A stretch of DNA of 33,485 nt from Roseomonas indoligenes. GTDB lineage: Bacteria > Pseudomonadota > Alphaproteobacteria > Acetobacterales > Acetobacteraceae. The notes under the pieces are model-generated. The model ran no database searches. It had not been told where the DNA came from and saw nothing but the letters and a program-made list of their open reading frames with translations. Both the position numbers and the translations under genes were made by a program. The stretch lies in contig NZ_JAGIZA010000032.1 of NCBI RefSeq assembly GCF_017813365.1, positions 1 through 33,485 of the forward strand, given 5' to 3'. Shown one piece after another: positions 23,333-33,174 of the stretch (its first letter is position 1; every line of letters starts with the position of its first letter).

Positions 23333-26300
23333 GGCTGCGTCTCCACCAATTCCTCGCCCAGGAGCGTCAGAGCTTCGCCAATTGCCGCTAGATGCCCTGG
23401 GATCGACGCCTCGCCGCGCCCGAACTGTGCCTCCTGGTTCGCCAACTCCGCCTCCACTCCGGCGAGGAAGGCCGCGGTCGCCATGGCGAGGTCTCGCCCA
23501 GCCGTCACGGCGTTGGTCCTGCCGCGCCCGTAGCGAGGCAGCGCTACGAGGGCGTCGGGCTCGTCTCGCAGCGCTGCGGCCGCCCTCACCGCGTCATCGA
23601 AGAGAACCTGCGAAAACTGCTCTAGGCGCTCGCGGAGAGCCGATAGCCTTTGGCCTCCGATCCCCGCTGTGACCGCCGCGTCACGCGATGCGGAGATCTT
23701 GGCAAGGATGTCGGCGCGGCGCGCCGCGGGGCCGAAAGCGCCCTCTATCTCCGCGAGCCAGTCCAGGCGAACCTTCCGCTCGGCCTCCGCCGCTGCTTCG
23801 AGCACACGCCCCACGTCCAGGTAGGTCTTGGCGAGCGCCGCCCATTCGCCGATCCCGCCGTCGGGAGGCGGTGTCTGGGTCAGGCGCCACCCCCGCTGGC
23901 GTAGCGCCTGGAGGGCAGGGACTAGCACGGCGGGATTTAAGAACGGCCCAATGCGGCCGCCTTTCGTTCCCGACGCAACTGCCCGAACCAAACCGACGAG
24001 CTTCTCGCGCTGGGCGCGGAGGCGGCGCTGGACGTCGCGTAACCCCGGGCTCTGGACACCGCTGTCCTCGGGCCAATCGGCGAAGGCATTGTTCAGCAGT
24101 TCGGCGAGGTCCCAGTTCGCGGTCAGCCGGCCCGAGAGACACGCCCCGATCCCGAGAAGCTCGGTCGCAGCGGTTACTGGGTCCCATTGCTCGCGCCCCC
24201 CAGGCAAAGCGCGCAGTTGGCGCACGACCTCCGCCGACCATTCGGCCAGGCACTCCTGAAGCGCGGCTAGCATCCGCATCCCATTGGGGAAGGTCCACTC
24301 CCCCTCGCGCTCGCGGGCGAGCAGGAGGCCCTGAAGCGCGAGAGCGGTTCGCGCGAATGCTGCTTCGTCGGAGCCGCCAAGTGGGATTGTGAGACGCACC
24401 TGCGCCGGCATTGCCTGCGTGTCCTGGCGCTGGAAATGGATGCTGCGCTGTCGGAAGGGCCGGTTAGCGGTAGCTCCGGCAAAGGAGCTGCGCTCCAGCG
24501 TTTCGCCGTCCCAGTCGATCGCCTCCTCAACTGCCTCGTAGACGAGTTCGCGCAGCGTGGTCGTTAGTCTCTGCTCCAGCACGGCACCGGACGCCCAGGC
24601 GTCCAGCTGTGCGAGCCGCTGGTCGCCGGGTTGCGAAGGAGGTGGCGGGGAAGAGGGTTCCGGGCCCGGCTCCGGGCTCGGGCCAACCCTGCCGGAGAGT
24701 TTCGGAAGATCGAGCGCTTCCCGGATTTCTTCAGGAATGCCCCTCACCGAGGAAGAGCCGTCCCACAGCTCCTGGAAGGTGAGGACGCGGTCGTACTGAT
24801 CCGCCGGCACCATTCGCCGCAGACTGTCGGTTTCGATTGCCCCGAGTTCTTTGACGCCGCCCAGATGATCGAGCAGCGTCCGCGGAGGGAAGGCGCCCGT
24901 GGCGAGGGCGTCTGCATGGTTGTCGAGCACCCGCACCAGGACCGAGCGCTGCAGAACCCTCGGGTTGAACCGCGTTTCCAACTGCTCGTCCGCCCGCAGG
25001 GCCATGTTCCACAGTGCGCGCGGCGTGAAGGGATACAGGCCGAAGCCATCCTCTGAAGGCTTGAACGCTTGGTGGCATTCGCGACGGTGAGGACAGGGAT
25101 CGCAGGCGCTCGGCAGCTCCTCGTCCACATCCGCAATCGCGGCCCACTCCATGAGCCTGTCCGAACCGAGGCGGACCGCGTTGAGGTAGCGCCCCGCAAA
25201 TCGGGCAAGCGCCTTCTGCGCCATCCCGCTCGTCCGTTGGTCGCCGGGCGCCCGGTCCATGTCGACGAAAAACGTCATGCGAGTGTAAACTGTGTCGGCG
25301 ACCGTCTCGAAGAAGCCCGTCGTCGCCGCGATGGCCCAGCGGATGTCGCAGAGATCTCCGTCTCCCTGCGTGAGCAACGCTTGCAGCAGAGCCCGGTCGA
25401 TCCCCTGTAGCCTGGCAAAGTCTTCAATTAGCAGCACCAACTCCCGGCCCTCACGACGAAGGTGGCGGCGCAATTCGCCCATCAGGGCCGTGACCCGGTC
25501 GCCGGAGAAGCTGAAGGCCCGGGCAATCGCGACGCCGTCCAGCGCGCGGTTGACGAGGGCCGCCGCCATCGGGAGCGTCCGGTCGGGCTGGAGCCCGAGG
25601 ACCTGGATCGCGTCCCGAGCAGGCTTCGAGGCGTTCAGCAGATCGAGCCCGCCAAAGGGGAGATCCTCCGGGCGGAATCGCTGCCGCTCCTCTACCGGCT
25701 GATACTCCGAGCGGACGGCAAAGACGTGGTCGACGAGGGCCGCGACGACGCCGTCCTCGCGCAGGAAGTGCTCACGCCGGATGTAGGCGTCCTGGAAGAG
25801 GTCCGGCAGGTGCTCGATGAGCGCCTGCTCCAGGTCACCGTCGTCTCCGCGCTGGCGCGGCGTGTCCTCGCGGATTGCTTGAGCGATCTGGTTCAGCAAC
25901 TCGTGCTTCTGCCCTTCGAGGGTCATCACGGCGTCGCCGGCGCGGGCGAGCGTCTCGCGGAACGGTGCCTGCGCATCAATGGGCAGCCTGTCGATGATCA
26001 TCTCGACGATCGACCGGAGGCTCGTCCCGGCCTTTGGGATCGTGAGGACCAGCCGCTTCTCCGACTGGGGGATGGCTAGGCGCATCCAATGAATCAGGTG
26101 CGACTTCCCGGACCCGCTTCGGCCCAGGACCGCCAGTTGCACGTGACGCCGCTCAGGCCGAAGGAAGGAGGCCAGGAGGTCTCCAGCCCCCATTTGCCGG
26201 TAGGCGGACCCACCAAGCATCTGGAACCGGTCTCCGACCGGCTGGGCCACCCTCAAAGGCTGGTCGGTGTGGATGGCGCGGAAGACGAAGTCGGGAACGG

Positions 26301-26364
26301 CTTCGGCCTCCGGGTTGATGATCGCGTGTACCTGCCGCGGCTTCCAGCAAACGACGTTGCGCAT
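23329..26364 (-). CDS. dpdH: DpdH, P-loop ATPase
   Basis: 1011 residues. The start at 26364 is 1 nt after the dpdG stop. A clear Walker A, GRSGSGKSH (81-89), and a probable Walker B (ELVLLIEDFARLQGID, about residues 305-320) show an AAA-like or STAND-like nucleotide-binding module. A Cys/His patch follows near residue 430 (CDPCPHRRECH), which may bind zinc. A Pro-rich hinge (PEPGPEPSSPPPPSQPGDQ) separates this part from a long helical C-terminal half. The protein is big enough to organise the restriction complex. I cannot say what its ATPase moves. DpdH is not among the genes reported as essential for restriction in Salmonella, so its exact role is open. Identification is from the P-loop, size and the order dpdG-dpdH-dpdI. 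Confidence 0.85.
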   Translation of the reverse strand: MRNVVCWKPRQVHAIINPEAEAVPDFVFRAIHTDQPLRVAQPVGDRFQMLGGSAYRQMGAGDLLASFLRPERRHVQLAVLGRSGSGKSHLIHWMRLAIPQSEKRLVLTIPKAGTSLRSIVEMIIDRLPIDAQAPFRETLARAGDAVMTLEGQKHELLNQIAQAIREDTPRQRGDDGDLEQALIEHLPDLFQDAYIRREHFLREDGVVAALVDHVFAVRSEYQPVEERQRFRPEDLPFGGLDLLNASKPARDAIQVLGLQPDRTLPMAAALVNRALDGVAIARAFSFSGDRVTALMGELRRHLRREGRELVLLIEDFARLQGIDRALLQALLTQGDGDLCDIRWAIAATTGFFETVADTVYTRMTFFVDMDRAPGDQRTSGMAQKALARFAGRYLNAVRLGSDRLMEWAAIADVDEELPSACDPCPHRRECHQAFKPSEDGFGLYPFTPRALWNMALRADEQLETRFNPRVLQRSVLVRVLDNHADALATGAFPPRTLLDHLGGVKELGAIETDSLRRMVPADQYDRVLTFQELWDGSSSVRGIPEEIREALDLPKLSGRVGPSPEPGPEPSSPPPPSQPGDQRLAQLDAWASGAVLEQRLTTTLRELVYEAVEEAIDWDGETLERSSFAGATANRPFRQRSIHFQRQDTQAMPAQVRLTIPLGGSDEAAFARTALALQGLLLAREREGEWTFPNGMRMLAALQECLAEWSAEVVRQLRALPGGREQWDPVTAATELLGIGACLSGRLTANWDLAELLNNAFADWPEDSGVQSPGLRDVQRRLRAQREKLVGLVRAVASGTKGGRIGPFLNPAVLVPALQALRQRGWRLTQTPPPDGGIGEWAALAKTYLDVGRVLEAAAEAERKVRLDWLAEIEGAFGPAARRADILAKISASRDAAVTAGIGGQRLSALRERLEQFSQVLFDDAVRAAAALRDEPDALVALPRYGRGRTNAVTAGRDLAMATAAFLAGVEAELANQEAQFGRGEASIPGHLAAIGEALTLLGEELVETQP

Positions 26365-26365
26365 G

Positions 26366-27244
26366 TCAGAGCGCCCTTGTCCGTCCGATATGGGTGACGC
26401 GATCGGTCGCGTCCTCGAAGTCGAGGACGCGGGCCTCGGCGTCCGCCAGCGCGCGCATGCTGATCAGGCCTCCGTCCTGCAGGCGGCGCAACGCGAGGCT
26501 GGTTGCTTGCGAAAGGCGAGATGGCTCGCGCGGGAGGCGGAGGAAGCGCCCCTCCACCTCCCTGCGTATTGCCCCCTCTTCGAGCACTGGACAGCGCGTC
26601 GCTAAGCCCACGAGCACCTCGCCGATCCGCATCTCCCCCCTGTCGGGCAGCATGTCGGCGAGGTGGCGGCGGACAGCAGCGGTCGGATCCGGGATGACGA
26701 GCGTCTTCCCGCCAACGCCGACAAAGCCGCAATAGCCAAGATACCGCGCCCAGTAGCAGAAGTTCTGCCAACGGAGATTGCTGGTGAGCTCGTAGTCATC
26801 GTCCTCGCCGAGGTCCTCACGGAGGCGCAGCAGTTGATTCGCGGAGAATTCCAGGGGCGCGCCCGGCGATCGCGTCAGCAGCCAGGAGACGGCGCACGCG
26901 AAGCTTCGCTGCGAGCCGGCGCCAGGTGCTGCAGGATCGAGAAGAAGCCGCTCAACAAGGGCAGCGAACGCCTCCCGCTCGCCCTGGCGACGCCGGCGGG
27001 CGGGGTCCAACTTTCCGGCAGCTGCGATTTTCTCCCCATCTCTGACCAGGAGGCCAAGCCGTAGAGCCTCATCCAACGCATTGGGGGCGACGCTGCTTTC
27101 GCCGTCGGCGCTGCGCGTCGGCAATGACCGAGGCGCGAGAAGGGCGAGTAGCCTCTCACGCTCGTCGCCGGCTCGGCCCTCAAGGTACTCAAACATAATC
27201 CGAAGGCGCGACGGTGTGGCCTCAACGGTCGATATGACGCTCAT
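26366..27244 (-). CDS. dpdG: DpdG, restriction-arm protein of unknown fold
   Basis: 292 residues, with the start overlapping the dpdF stop (ATGA at 27244-27241). The N terminus (PSRLRIMFEYLEG) and the C-terminal quarter (a GEVLVGL segment and LSQATSLALRRLQDGGLISMR) look like winged-helix or other helix-turn-helix DNA-binding elements. The centre contains an aromatic-rich stretch (LRWQNFCYWARYLGYCGFV) that is probably structural. No nuclease or nucleotide-binding motif is visible. Salmonella dpdG is one of the genes required for the restriction-like phenotype. The name here rests on its position between dpdF and dpdH. Recognising DNA on behalf of the helicases is a possible role, inferred only from the DNA-binding-like ends. 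Confidence 0.8.
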   Translation of the reverse strand: MSVISTVEATPSRLRIMFEYLEGRAGDERERLLALLAPRSLPTRSADGESSVAPNALDEALRLGLLVRDGEKIAAAGKLDPARRRRQGEREAFAALVERLLLDPAAPGAGSQRSFACAVSWLLTRSPGAPLEFSANQLLRLREDLGEDDDYELTSNLRWQNFCYWARYLGYCGFVGVGGKTLVIPDPTAAVRRHLADMLPDRGEMRIGEVLVGLATRCPVLEEGAIRREVEGRFLRLPREPSRLSQATSLALRRLQDGGLISMRALADAEARVLDFEDATDRVTHIGRTRAL

Positions 27245-29718
27245 GCTAGAAGCCTGCCCTGCACTTCACGAAGGGGCATCACGCGACCGTCGTGGCACGC
27301 GTCGAGCGGCAGTTGCGGCCTGCTCGGCGAGCGGGCATCCGGTCGGACAAAAAGGATGCGTTCCTGCCCGGTCACCCGCGCGGCGAGGTGGGCGGGCCGC
27401 AGCGGGGCGCCCGCGCCTACAAGCACAATCTCGGGGCCGGGCGGGAGGGCGGAGGCGCCCGGGATGGCATCGCGGGCCACGAACACTACCAGGTCGCGCA
27501 GGCTGTCGATCGCTCGGTCGAAGTCCGGATCCGCCTCCCCAAAGACGACCAAGTTGCGGAGCCCGAACACGGTCAGTCGGGCGAGCACGTCGGGGAGGCG
27601 ACGACGTGCCAGCATCCCTTCGTCCAGCTTCACCACAAGGCGGTTTCCGTGATCCAGCAGAGAGCGGACGGGCTCCTGGACGGAGGCTTGGCAGGGCCAC
27701 GGCGACACGGGCTCTGCGTCGGGCGCACCGCGCCTAGCGCATTCGGGGTCGTAGCGGCAAGCTTCGCACCGGGAGCATACAGTGGTCGCATCGCGGTACA
27801 GTTCTCGTAGCAGGTCTGCCGGACACGAGGCGGCCTGCGCGAGGAGGTTGTGCATCAAGCCCAAGCTACGGGCGTTGGCGACAGCAATGCGCCTGCGCAC
27901 CGGCCCAACGCGGCGATCCCAGGTGGCAGCCGCGAGGTGATCGTGGTCAAGGATCTCGACGCTCTGCCAGCTTCCCTGGACCGCGTCCTGGACGACCTGC
28001 TCGGCGCCGCCCAGCAGCCGGAGCACACCCGCCCGCGCGAGCAGCGTGAGCGTGCGCGCGTTCCAGTCGGTGCTGCGCTCGCCCACCATGTCGATGTCGC
28101 CCGCACCCTCACCGGGCGCAACGTCGATGCGGAGCGCGAAGCGGTCGCCGCCGAGGTGCCGCTTTGGGCCGTTGAACATTGCGGCCCACCGTTCACGCCC
28201 GCGCGGCAGCCCGATCACGACCGTGTCGTTGATCTCCATTGCGATCTCGGCGTCCCCGTAAGCGGGCACAACGAGCGAGAGGCAACTGCGCCCGTCGCGC
28301 CCGCCGCGCCCGACCTCTTGGTAGTAACGGTCGAGCGTCTCGGGCACGCAGGCGTGCAGCACCGACCGGACGTGCGGGTAGTCGATCCCCAGCCCGAAGG
28401 CCGATGTGGCGACCACAAGATCGAGGGTGCCACGGCGCCAGGCATCGAGCACTGATTCTCTCTCCGCGGCGCTGGTGCCGCCGTGCACCATGCGCGCCCT
28501 GCCGAAGCCGGCGGCGGCCAAACGCCAGCGCCATTCCTCAGCATCGCGGACGCGGGTGACGTACAGGACCGCCGGACGCGGGACGTGGCGCAGCGCCTCC
28601 AGAACCCGCGTCGCGCGCCCCGCTTGGTCGGTCGGGTCGGCGATCCAGTAGTCGGGCTCTGGCCGGAGCCTGGCCGCCGAGAGTACGCGGAAGCCGCGCG
28701 CGCCGAAAAGTGTTTCCAACGTCTCGCGCGCGGCGTCCCCAAGCGTCGCGGAGAGACAGATCGTCCGTGGCTCGAACGTAGGCGGCGAGGCAGCAAGGAG
28801 TTCGTGCTGAAGCCCCGCGAGCGTCTGGAACTCGGTGCGGAAGCCGGTGCCCCACGCATCGACCAAGTGCGCCTCGTCGATCACCAATGCACGCAGGACG
28901 CCGGCCCGAGCCGCCTCGAGCAATGGCCGCCGGAGGGGTCCGCAGGCAGCTTCCGGCGACGCGAAGCAGAGGCCTTGGGTACCGGCCCGCACGGCCTCGG
29001 CGATTGCGGCGTTCCGCTCGGAAGCGCCCCCTACCCAAGCCCTCGGGTCATCGCCGCCCGTCGCGGCCTCTTGGTCCAGCGCCAACGCCACGGTGGGTAC
29101 GACCACCAGGGTCACGCCGCGGCGTCCGTCCAGCAACTGTCCGGCGAAGCCAATCCCGTCAACGAGCCGGAAAAGCAGGCTCTTTCCCTCGCCCGTGGCG
29201 AGGACGACTGCCAGCGTCGCGCCCGGCGGCGTGGTTAGGACTGCCCTCGTGGCGGCGCGCTGCCCGTGGCTCCGGTAGGTATCGAGGCCGAGCCGTGCAA
29301 GGAATGGATCTCCGGCAACTGCCGATCCCACTGCGAAGCGCCTCTCCGCCTCAGAGGCCGCCCACGCATCGACGCCGCGATCCGACCCGCGGAGCCATCG
29401 CGGCGTCCAGGGCCTTGCCTGCACGCGCAGCACACCACCGTCCCTCGCCACCTCAAGCCCGCTTCCGTTCCAGTCGACGTCCCAGTCTTCGGTAAGTTCA
29501 ACCTCAGCGTCCGGAGACCCGCCACGGCGCGCCGTTTCGAAGAGCAGGGCGTGTCGAAGCAGGACGGCCCGGTCGAGAGGCGAGGCCGACCGGTCCGCGA
29601 GCGCGCTGCGGAGGCGCTCGAAGGCAGGATGGAGCAGCGTCGGCGATGGGCCGACTGGCTGGCTCCCTGACAGCAGGCCGCGGAGACTTGCAAAAGCCTG
29701 AGCGCCCGAAATATTCAT
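27241..29718 (-). CDS. dpdF: DpdF, RecQ-like helicase
   Basis: 825 residues. After a 140-residue N-terminal domain comes a RecQ-type core: a YRSHGQRAATRAV motif 0 (148-160), Walker A ATGEGKS (174-180), a DEAH box (281-284), CLSATLG, and the second lobe ending in YYQEVGRGGRDG (465-476). As in RecQ, a cysteine cluster that should bind zinc follows, here C648, C651, C654 and C660 (CSRCEACRYDPEC). The C-terminal 150 residues are unassigned. RecQ-family enzymes unwind DNA in the 3'-5' direction using ATP, so this is presumed to act on DNA selected for restriction. It overlaps dpdE and dpdG by 4 nt each (ATGA), implying fixed stoichiometry by coupled translation. Walker A is GEGKS and not the more common GxGKS/T with Gly-Ser, a mild variation. 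Confidence 0.92.
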   Translation of the reverse strand: MNISGAQAFASLRGLLSGSQPVGPSPTLLHPAFERLRSALADRSASPLDRAVLLRHALLFETARRGGSPDAEVELTEDWDVDWNGSGLEVARDGGVLRVQARPWTPRWLRGSDRGVDAWAASEAERRFAVGSAVAGDPFLARLGLDTYRSHGQRAATRAVLTTPPGATLAVVLATGEGKSLLFRLVDGIGFAGQLLDGRRGVTLVVVPTVALALDQEAATGGDDPRAWVGGASERNAAIAEAVRAGTQGLCFASPEAACGPLRRPLLEAARAGVLRALVIDEAHLVDAWGTGFRTEFQTLAGLQHELLAASPPTFEPRTICLSATLGDAARETLETLFGARGFRVLSAARLRPEPDYWIADPTDQAGRATRVLEALRHVPRPAVLYVTRVRDAEEWRWRLAAAGFGRARMVHGGTSAAERESVLDAWRRGTLDLVVATSAFGLGIDYPHVRSVLHACVPETLDRYYQEVGRGGRDGRSCLSLVVPAYGDAEIAMEINDTVVIGLPRGRERWAAMFNGPKRHLGGDRFALRIDVAPGEGAGDIDMVGERSTDWNARTLTLLARAGVLRLLGGAEQVVQDAVQGSWQSVEILDHDHLAAATWDRRVGPVRRRIAVANARSLGLMHNLLAQAASCPADLLRELYRDATTVCSRCEACRYDPECARRGAPDAEPVSPWPCQASVQEPVRSLLDHGNRLVVKLDEGMLARRRLPDVLARLTVFGLRNLVVFGEADPDFDRAIDSLRDLVVFVARDAIPGASALPPGPEIVLVGAGAPLRPAHLAARVTGQERILFVRPDARSPSRPQLPLDACHDGRVMPLREVQGRLLA

Positions 29719-32700
29719 CGCGCAACCCGGGGACCTTGGCCGGCAAGGACGACGAAGCCGAACGCGTCCAGGCGGACGCGTGGGCCCCGGACCGCTGATA
29801 GCACGACCTCATTGGCGCGCAACTCCGCCTCCAGCTCGGGCCGGGCATCCGGCTCGAAGACGAGGCGGCGCCGAAGCCTAGCGGCGCGACGCGCGAGTTC
29901 TGCGTCTGCGCGCCGCGCCGCCTGGTCGATCCTGTCGACATACTCTGGATCTGCGCGCAGTAGCACCTCGGCTCTGGCGCGCACCTCCGCGCACATCCGC
30001 GCGAAGCTCGCCCGGTCCACGACGTCCTGCAGGACGGCAGGGCGGCTTCCCAGGTTTATATCGATCCGCCCGTCGCGCGAGGCTTCTGCGCGGTAGGGCC
30101 GTTCCAGCGTTCGCACGAGATCATCGTTTGTCATCGGCGCGCCGGAGGAGTCCACATAAAGGGTCCGCGTCCAGGGCCCCAGAAAGGCCTGCGCGCGGCG
30201 TCGGATTCCGTCCGACGCAGCCTGCGCCAGCACGGCCTCATCCTCCGGCGCAGCCGGTTCGACAATGAAGCAGAGCCTGAAGCCCGTCCAGAGGTCGTCA
30301 GAACCGCCCCACCCCGGCTCGACTCGCCAGGTGGCGAACGCCGTCCCGCGGTCATCCCACCGCATGTATCGCTCGCACGCGTCGACCAGAGGAGTGCCAA
30401 GGCGGAGGAGGGACACCTCGGGACGACCGGCCGCGACGCGACGCCGCCAAGTCAATGGCCGGCCGAGATCGGCTCCGAAAACGGCGCGCCAGGGCTGCGC
30501 GGGAACGAGGGTGCGTTCGGTCCATTCCAGGCGAAACGGGTCCTGCTCGGGCCAGACTGCCGGCCGCCGCTTGAGGCCCATGACGTCAATCATCCACGCG
30601 TGCATGTCGCGCTCGAGGAGGGGCTCGTCGGCCTCGATCTGCTCGATGCGGTCAATGAGATCCTCGGCGGGCTCGTCCGCGAGAGCGAGTTTGTCGAGCG
30701 CGTGCTGCTCGTCCTGACGCCGTCGCTCCTCGGCGAGACGGTTCCGCAGGAAGACAATAGCATCGAGTAGGCCTGCGGCACCGCGCGCGTGCACCGCGAT
30801 CGCGAGGTGGTCCTCCAGGGATCGGAGGATGAACTGCACGTCGCTGATGGAACGATTGAACACGTCGAAACCGTCGGCGAGCACGGCTTGCCACGCGGCC
30901 CAGACGCTGCCCTCGTCATCGAAGGGGAGGATGGTCCGCTGTCGGATCCCAACGACACGTCGGCCGAACCGGTCTAGCCGTCCGATGCGCTGCTCCACGC
31001 GCGCCGCCGACAGGGGGAGGTCGACGTGCAGGATAGCGTGGGCGAAATGCAGGTTTAAGCCCTCCTCGCCATTTGCATCGGCTACGAGTAGCCAAGCTTG
31101 GGAGTCCTCGGCGAAGTGCTTGGGCACGCCGTGTGATGTCGCGGAGAGCAGCACTGCCTCCGCCGACGCGAACCTGGCGTACAAGGCCAGTGCGGCGTCG
31201 ACGTCCGTGCAGAAGGCGACGATCTTCGGCGCCGCGTGTCCGTCTCGCACAACCGCACGCCGCAATTGATGAAGCGCGTCGAAGGCGACCTCCGCACGTC
31301 CACGCGGACCGCGCTCTTGGGCGCTGATCGCTTCAACAGCAGCGGCGAACGCCACGGCTCCGGGTAGATTCTGCGCGGCGGCAATGCGTGCCGACCGTAG
31401 CAGGGGCTCCGGCCCCTGCGCGGCGGCGTCGAGCATCGCCCAGAACCGCCTCGCCAGAGCCAGTCGGTGTTCGGGTTCCCAATCCTCGGACAGGCGCAGC
31501 GACTCTTCGCGCCAGTCCTCAATCGACGCGGAGAACAGTGCTGAGCGGTCATCTTCGTCACCGTCGATCCGCACACTGGAGGGTGCTTGCCCGCGGCCAG
31601 GTGGGATAGGTAAGGCTCGGCGCTGGAACTCCCAGCCCTGGGCGTCGCTGCGTCGCGCGCGTATCACACGTTGATGGATTCTGTAGGTGTCAGCTATGTG
31701 CACCTGTAGCGCCCGGCATGCCTGCTCAAGGCGCGTCGTGTTGCGGCCATCGAGCGCCGCGCGGGCCTGTGTGACGAGTTCAGAAACTTCTGTGTCCCCC
31801 GAGAACCGCGAGAGCGCCTCCGTCAGGCGTTGCCTCAAGACGAACGCCGGCGCGTCTGGCTGAAGGCCGAGCAGCAGCCGCCCGAACGCCTGCCGCTCCT
31901 GAACCTTGGCGCTGAACGAATCGAGGCGGTCGAGGGGATACGCGCCTGGGTCTAGCAGGTTCAGCAAGTGGAGGAACGTGGCTTCGTCACCGAGTACGGG
32001 CGTTGCCGACAGCAGCAGCAGCCGGTCGGACGCATGAGCGAGCGCGCGGATGCGCGGGTTTTCGATAACGTGGTGCGCTTCATCGACCACCAGAAGATCC
32101 GGAACGGGGCCGTGCTCGACGTGGTCGTGGGATCGGATGGAGATTGCCTCGGGGAAGTCGGCTGCGCGGAACTTGCCGTCGAGCTCTTGCCGCCACTGCG
32201 CCGCCAGTCCAGGCGGCACGAGAACAAGCACGCGGCGGGACGGGTTGTCGATCAGACACTGCCGGATGATGAGGCCGGCCTCAATGGTCTTCCCCATACC
32301 CACCTCGTCCGCCAGCAGATAGCGCTGAAGCGGATCGGACAGCACGCGCCTGATGGCTGCGACTTGATGTGGCACCAGTTCGATAGCGCTCGAGAGCAGC
32401 GCGGTCATGCCTTGGGTGGCAGCATGCGTTGCGACGATGCGCTCGCTGGCAACTCGTCGCCGATCGTGTAGAAACTGGCTCTCCGCAGCCCCACCGGCGA
32501 GCACGGCCGCTGGATCCTCGGCGGTGGTCCAGCAGCGGACCTCCAGAGCGGCTTCGCTAAACTCGCCTGATTTACCGTTGGGGAATCGAAGCTCGTAATC
32601 GATCAACCCGTTGTCATGCCGAAAATACTGCTTTACTCGCCCCGTACGCCAGCGACCTTCGAGCGGAACGTAGGCCCGCGTCTCCGGACCGAGATAGCCT

Positions 32701-32849
32701 CTTTGTAGGGCGGCGGCAGGAAAGCATCGAACCTCCCGGCGTGTCGCGGCGTGGAAGAGCGAGACTTCGGCCTGCTGATGACGAACGGCGAGTAACTTGC
32801 CGAACCCCAGAAGGCCAGGCAGGCGCACAAAGCCACCTTCGACTAGCAC
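29715..32849 (-). CDS. dpdE: DpdE, SNF2-family helicase/translocase, first gene of the restriction arm
   Basis: 1044 residues, beginning MLVEGGFVRL. Residues 1-110 form a beta-rich, tudor/SH3-like region typical of the front of RapA/SNF2 translocases. The SNF2 core follows with HQ-x-AAIRRV (161-169), ADEVGMGKTIEAG (180-192), VVDEAHH (254-260) and LLSATP (279-284). The second lobe contains GEEGLNLHFA and the arginine-finger motif EQRIGRLDRFGR (619-630). Such enzymes translocate along double-stranded DNA. A comparable SNF2 protein (DrmD) works in DISARM restriction, and dpdE is needed for restriction in Salmonella. It is the promoter-proximal gene of an eight-gene, tightly coupled operon. Its stop overlaps the dpdF start (ATGA at 29718-29715). 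Confidence 0.93.
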   Translation of the reverse strand: MLVEGGFVRLPGLLGFGKLLAVRHQQAEVSLFHAATRREVRCFPAAALQRGYLGPETRAYVPLEGRWRTGRVKQYFRHDNGLIDYELRFPNGKSGEFSEAALEVRCWTTAEDPAAVLAGGAAESQFLHDRRRVASERIVATHAATQGMTALLSSAIELVPHQVAAIRRVLSDPLQRYLLADEVGMGKTIEAGLIIRQCLIDNPSRRVLVLVPPGLAAQWRQELDGKFRAADFPEAISIRSHDHVEHGPVPDLLVVDEAHHVIENPRIRALAHASDRLLLLSATPVLGDEATFLHLLNLLDPGAYPLDRLDSFSAKVQERQAFGRLLLGLQPDAPAFVLRQRLTEALSRFSGDTEVSELVTQARAALDGRNTTRLEQACRALQVHIADTYRIHQRVIRARRSDAQGWEFQRRALPIPPGRGQAPSSVRIDGDEDDRSALFSASIEDWREESLRLSEDWEPEHRLALARRFWAMLDAAAQGPEPLLRSARIAAAQNLPGAVAFAAAVEAISAQERGPRGRAEVAFDALHQLRRAVVRDGHAAPKIVAFCTDVDAALALYARFASAEAVLLSATSHGVPKHFAEDSQAWLLVADANGEEGLNLHFAHAILHVDLPLSAARVEQRIGRLDRFGRRVVGIRQRTILPFDDEGSVWAAWQAVLADGFDVFNRSISDVQFILRSLEDHLAIAVHARGAAGLLDAIVFLRNRLAEERRRQDEQHALDKLALADEPAEDLIDRIEQIEADEPLLERDMHAWMIDVMGLKRRPAVWPEQDPFRLEWTERTLVPAQPWRAVFGADLGRPLTWRRRVAAGRPEVSLLRLGTPLVDACERYMRWDDRGTAFATWRVEPGWGGSDDLWTGFRLCFIVEPAAPEDEAVLAQAASDGIRRRAQAFLGPWTRTLYVDSSGAPMTNDDLVRTLERPYRAEASRDGRIDINLGSRPAVLQDVVDRASFARMCAEVRARAEVLLRADPEYVDRIDQAARRADAELARRAARLRRRLVFEPDARPELEAELRANEVVLSAVRGPRVRLDAFGFVVLAGQGPRVAR

Positions 32850-33174
32850 TCAGCACCCCACCTGCACGCCCGCACGCCCTTATCCGCGGCTTCGCATTGT
32901 GATATCAAACAGATCGCCGGAAGAACAGTGTTAGGACATTGCCAGAGCTTACTTGAGCCATTTCTTCCCGCAATCAAAATAGACCGGTCATGCTGTTCGG
33001 TTTAGCTGTAATTTTCGTATGGCATTGATAACGATGCTGCCCATACATTTTCCTTGGCCTTGCTATCTCTGCAGCAGGAAGCCCTCGCTGGTATAGTCAT
33101 TGAGCCGCTGCGCCGAACGAACGTAGCCCGAACGCTTCTGAACCGACTAGTACCTTTGCTGTTGCTAAAGGGTG
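32850..33174 (-). promoter_or_regulatory. Lower-GC region upstream of dpdE; expected restriction-arm promoter
   Basis: About 325 nt without a gene and distinctly richer in A and T than the rest of the window. The dpdE-dpdD operon must be transcribed from here on the minus strand. An 8-bp palindrome TGATATCA (32900-32907) lies about 50 nt upstream of the dpdE ATG, a plausible operator. No confident -35/-10 pair was found. The right half approaches the transposase tail and may include an IS end. Confidence 0.4.
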
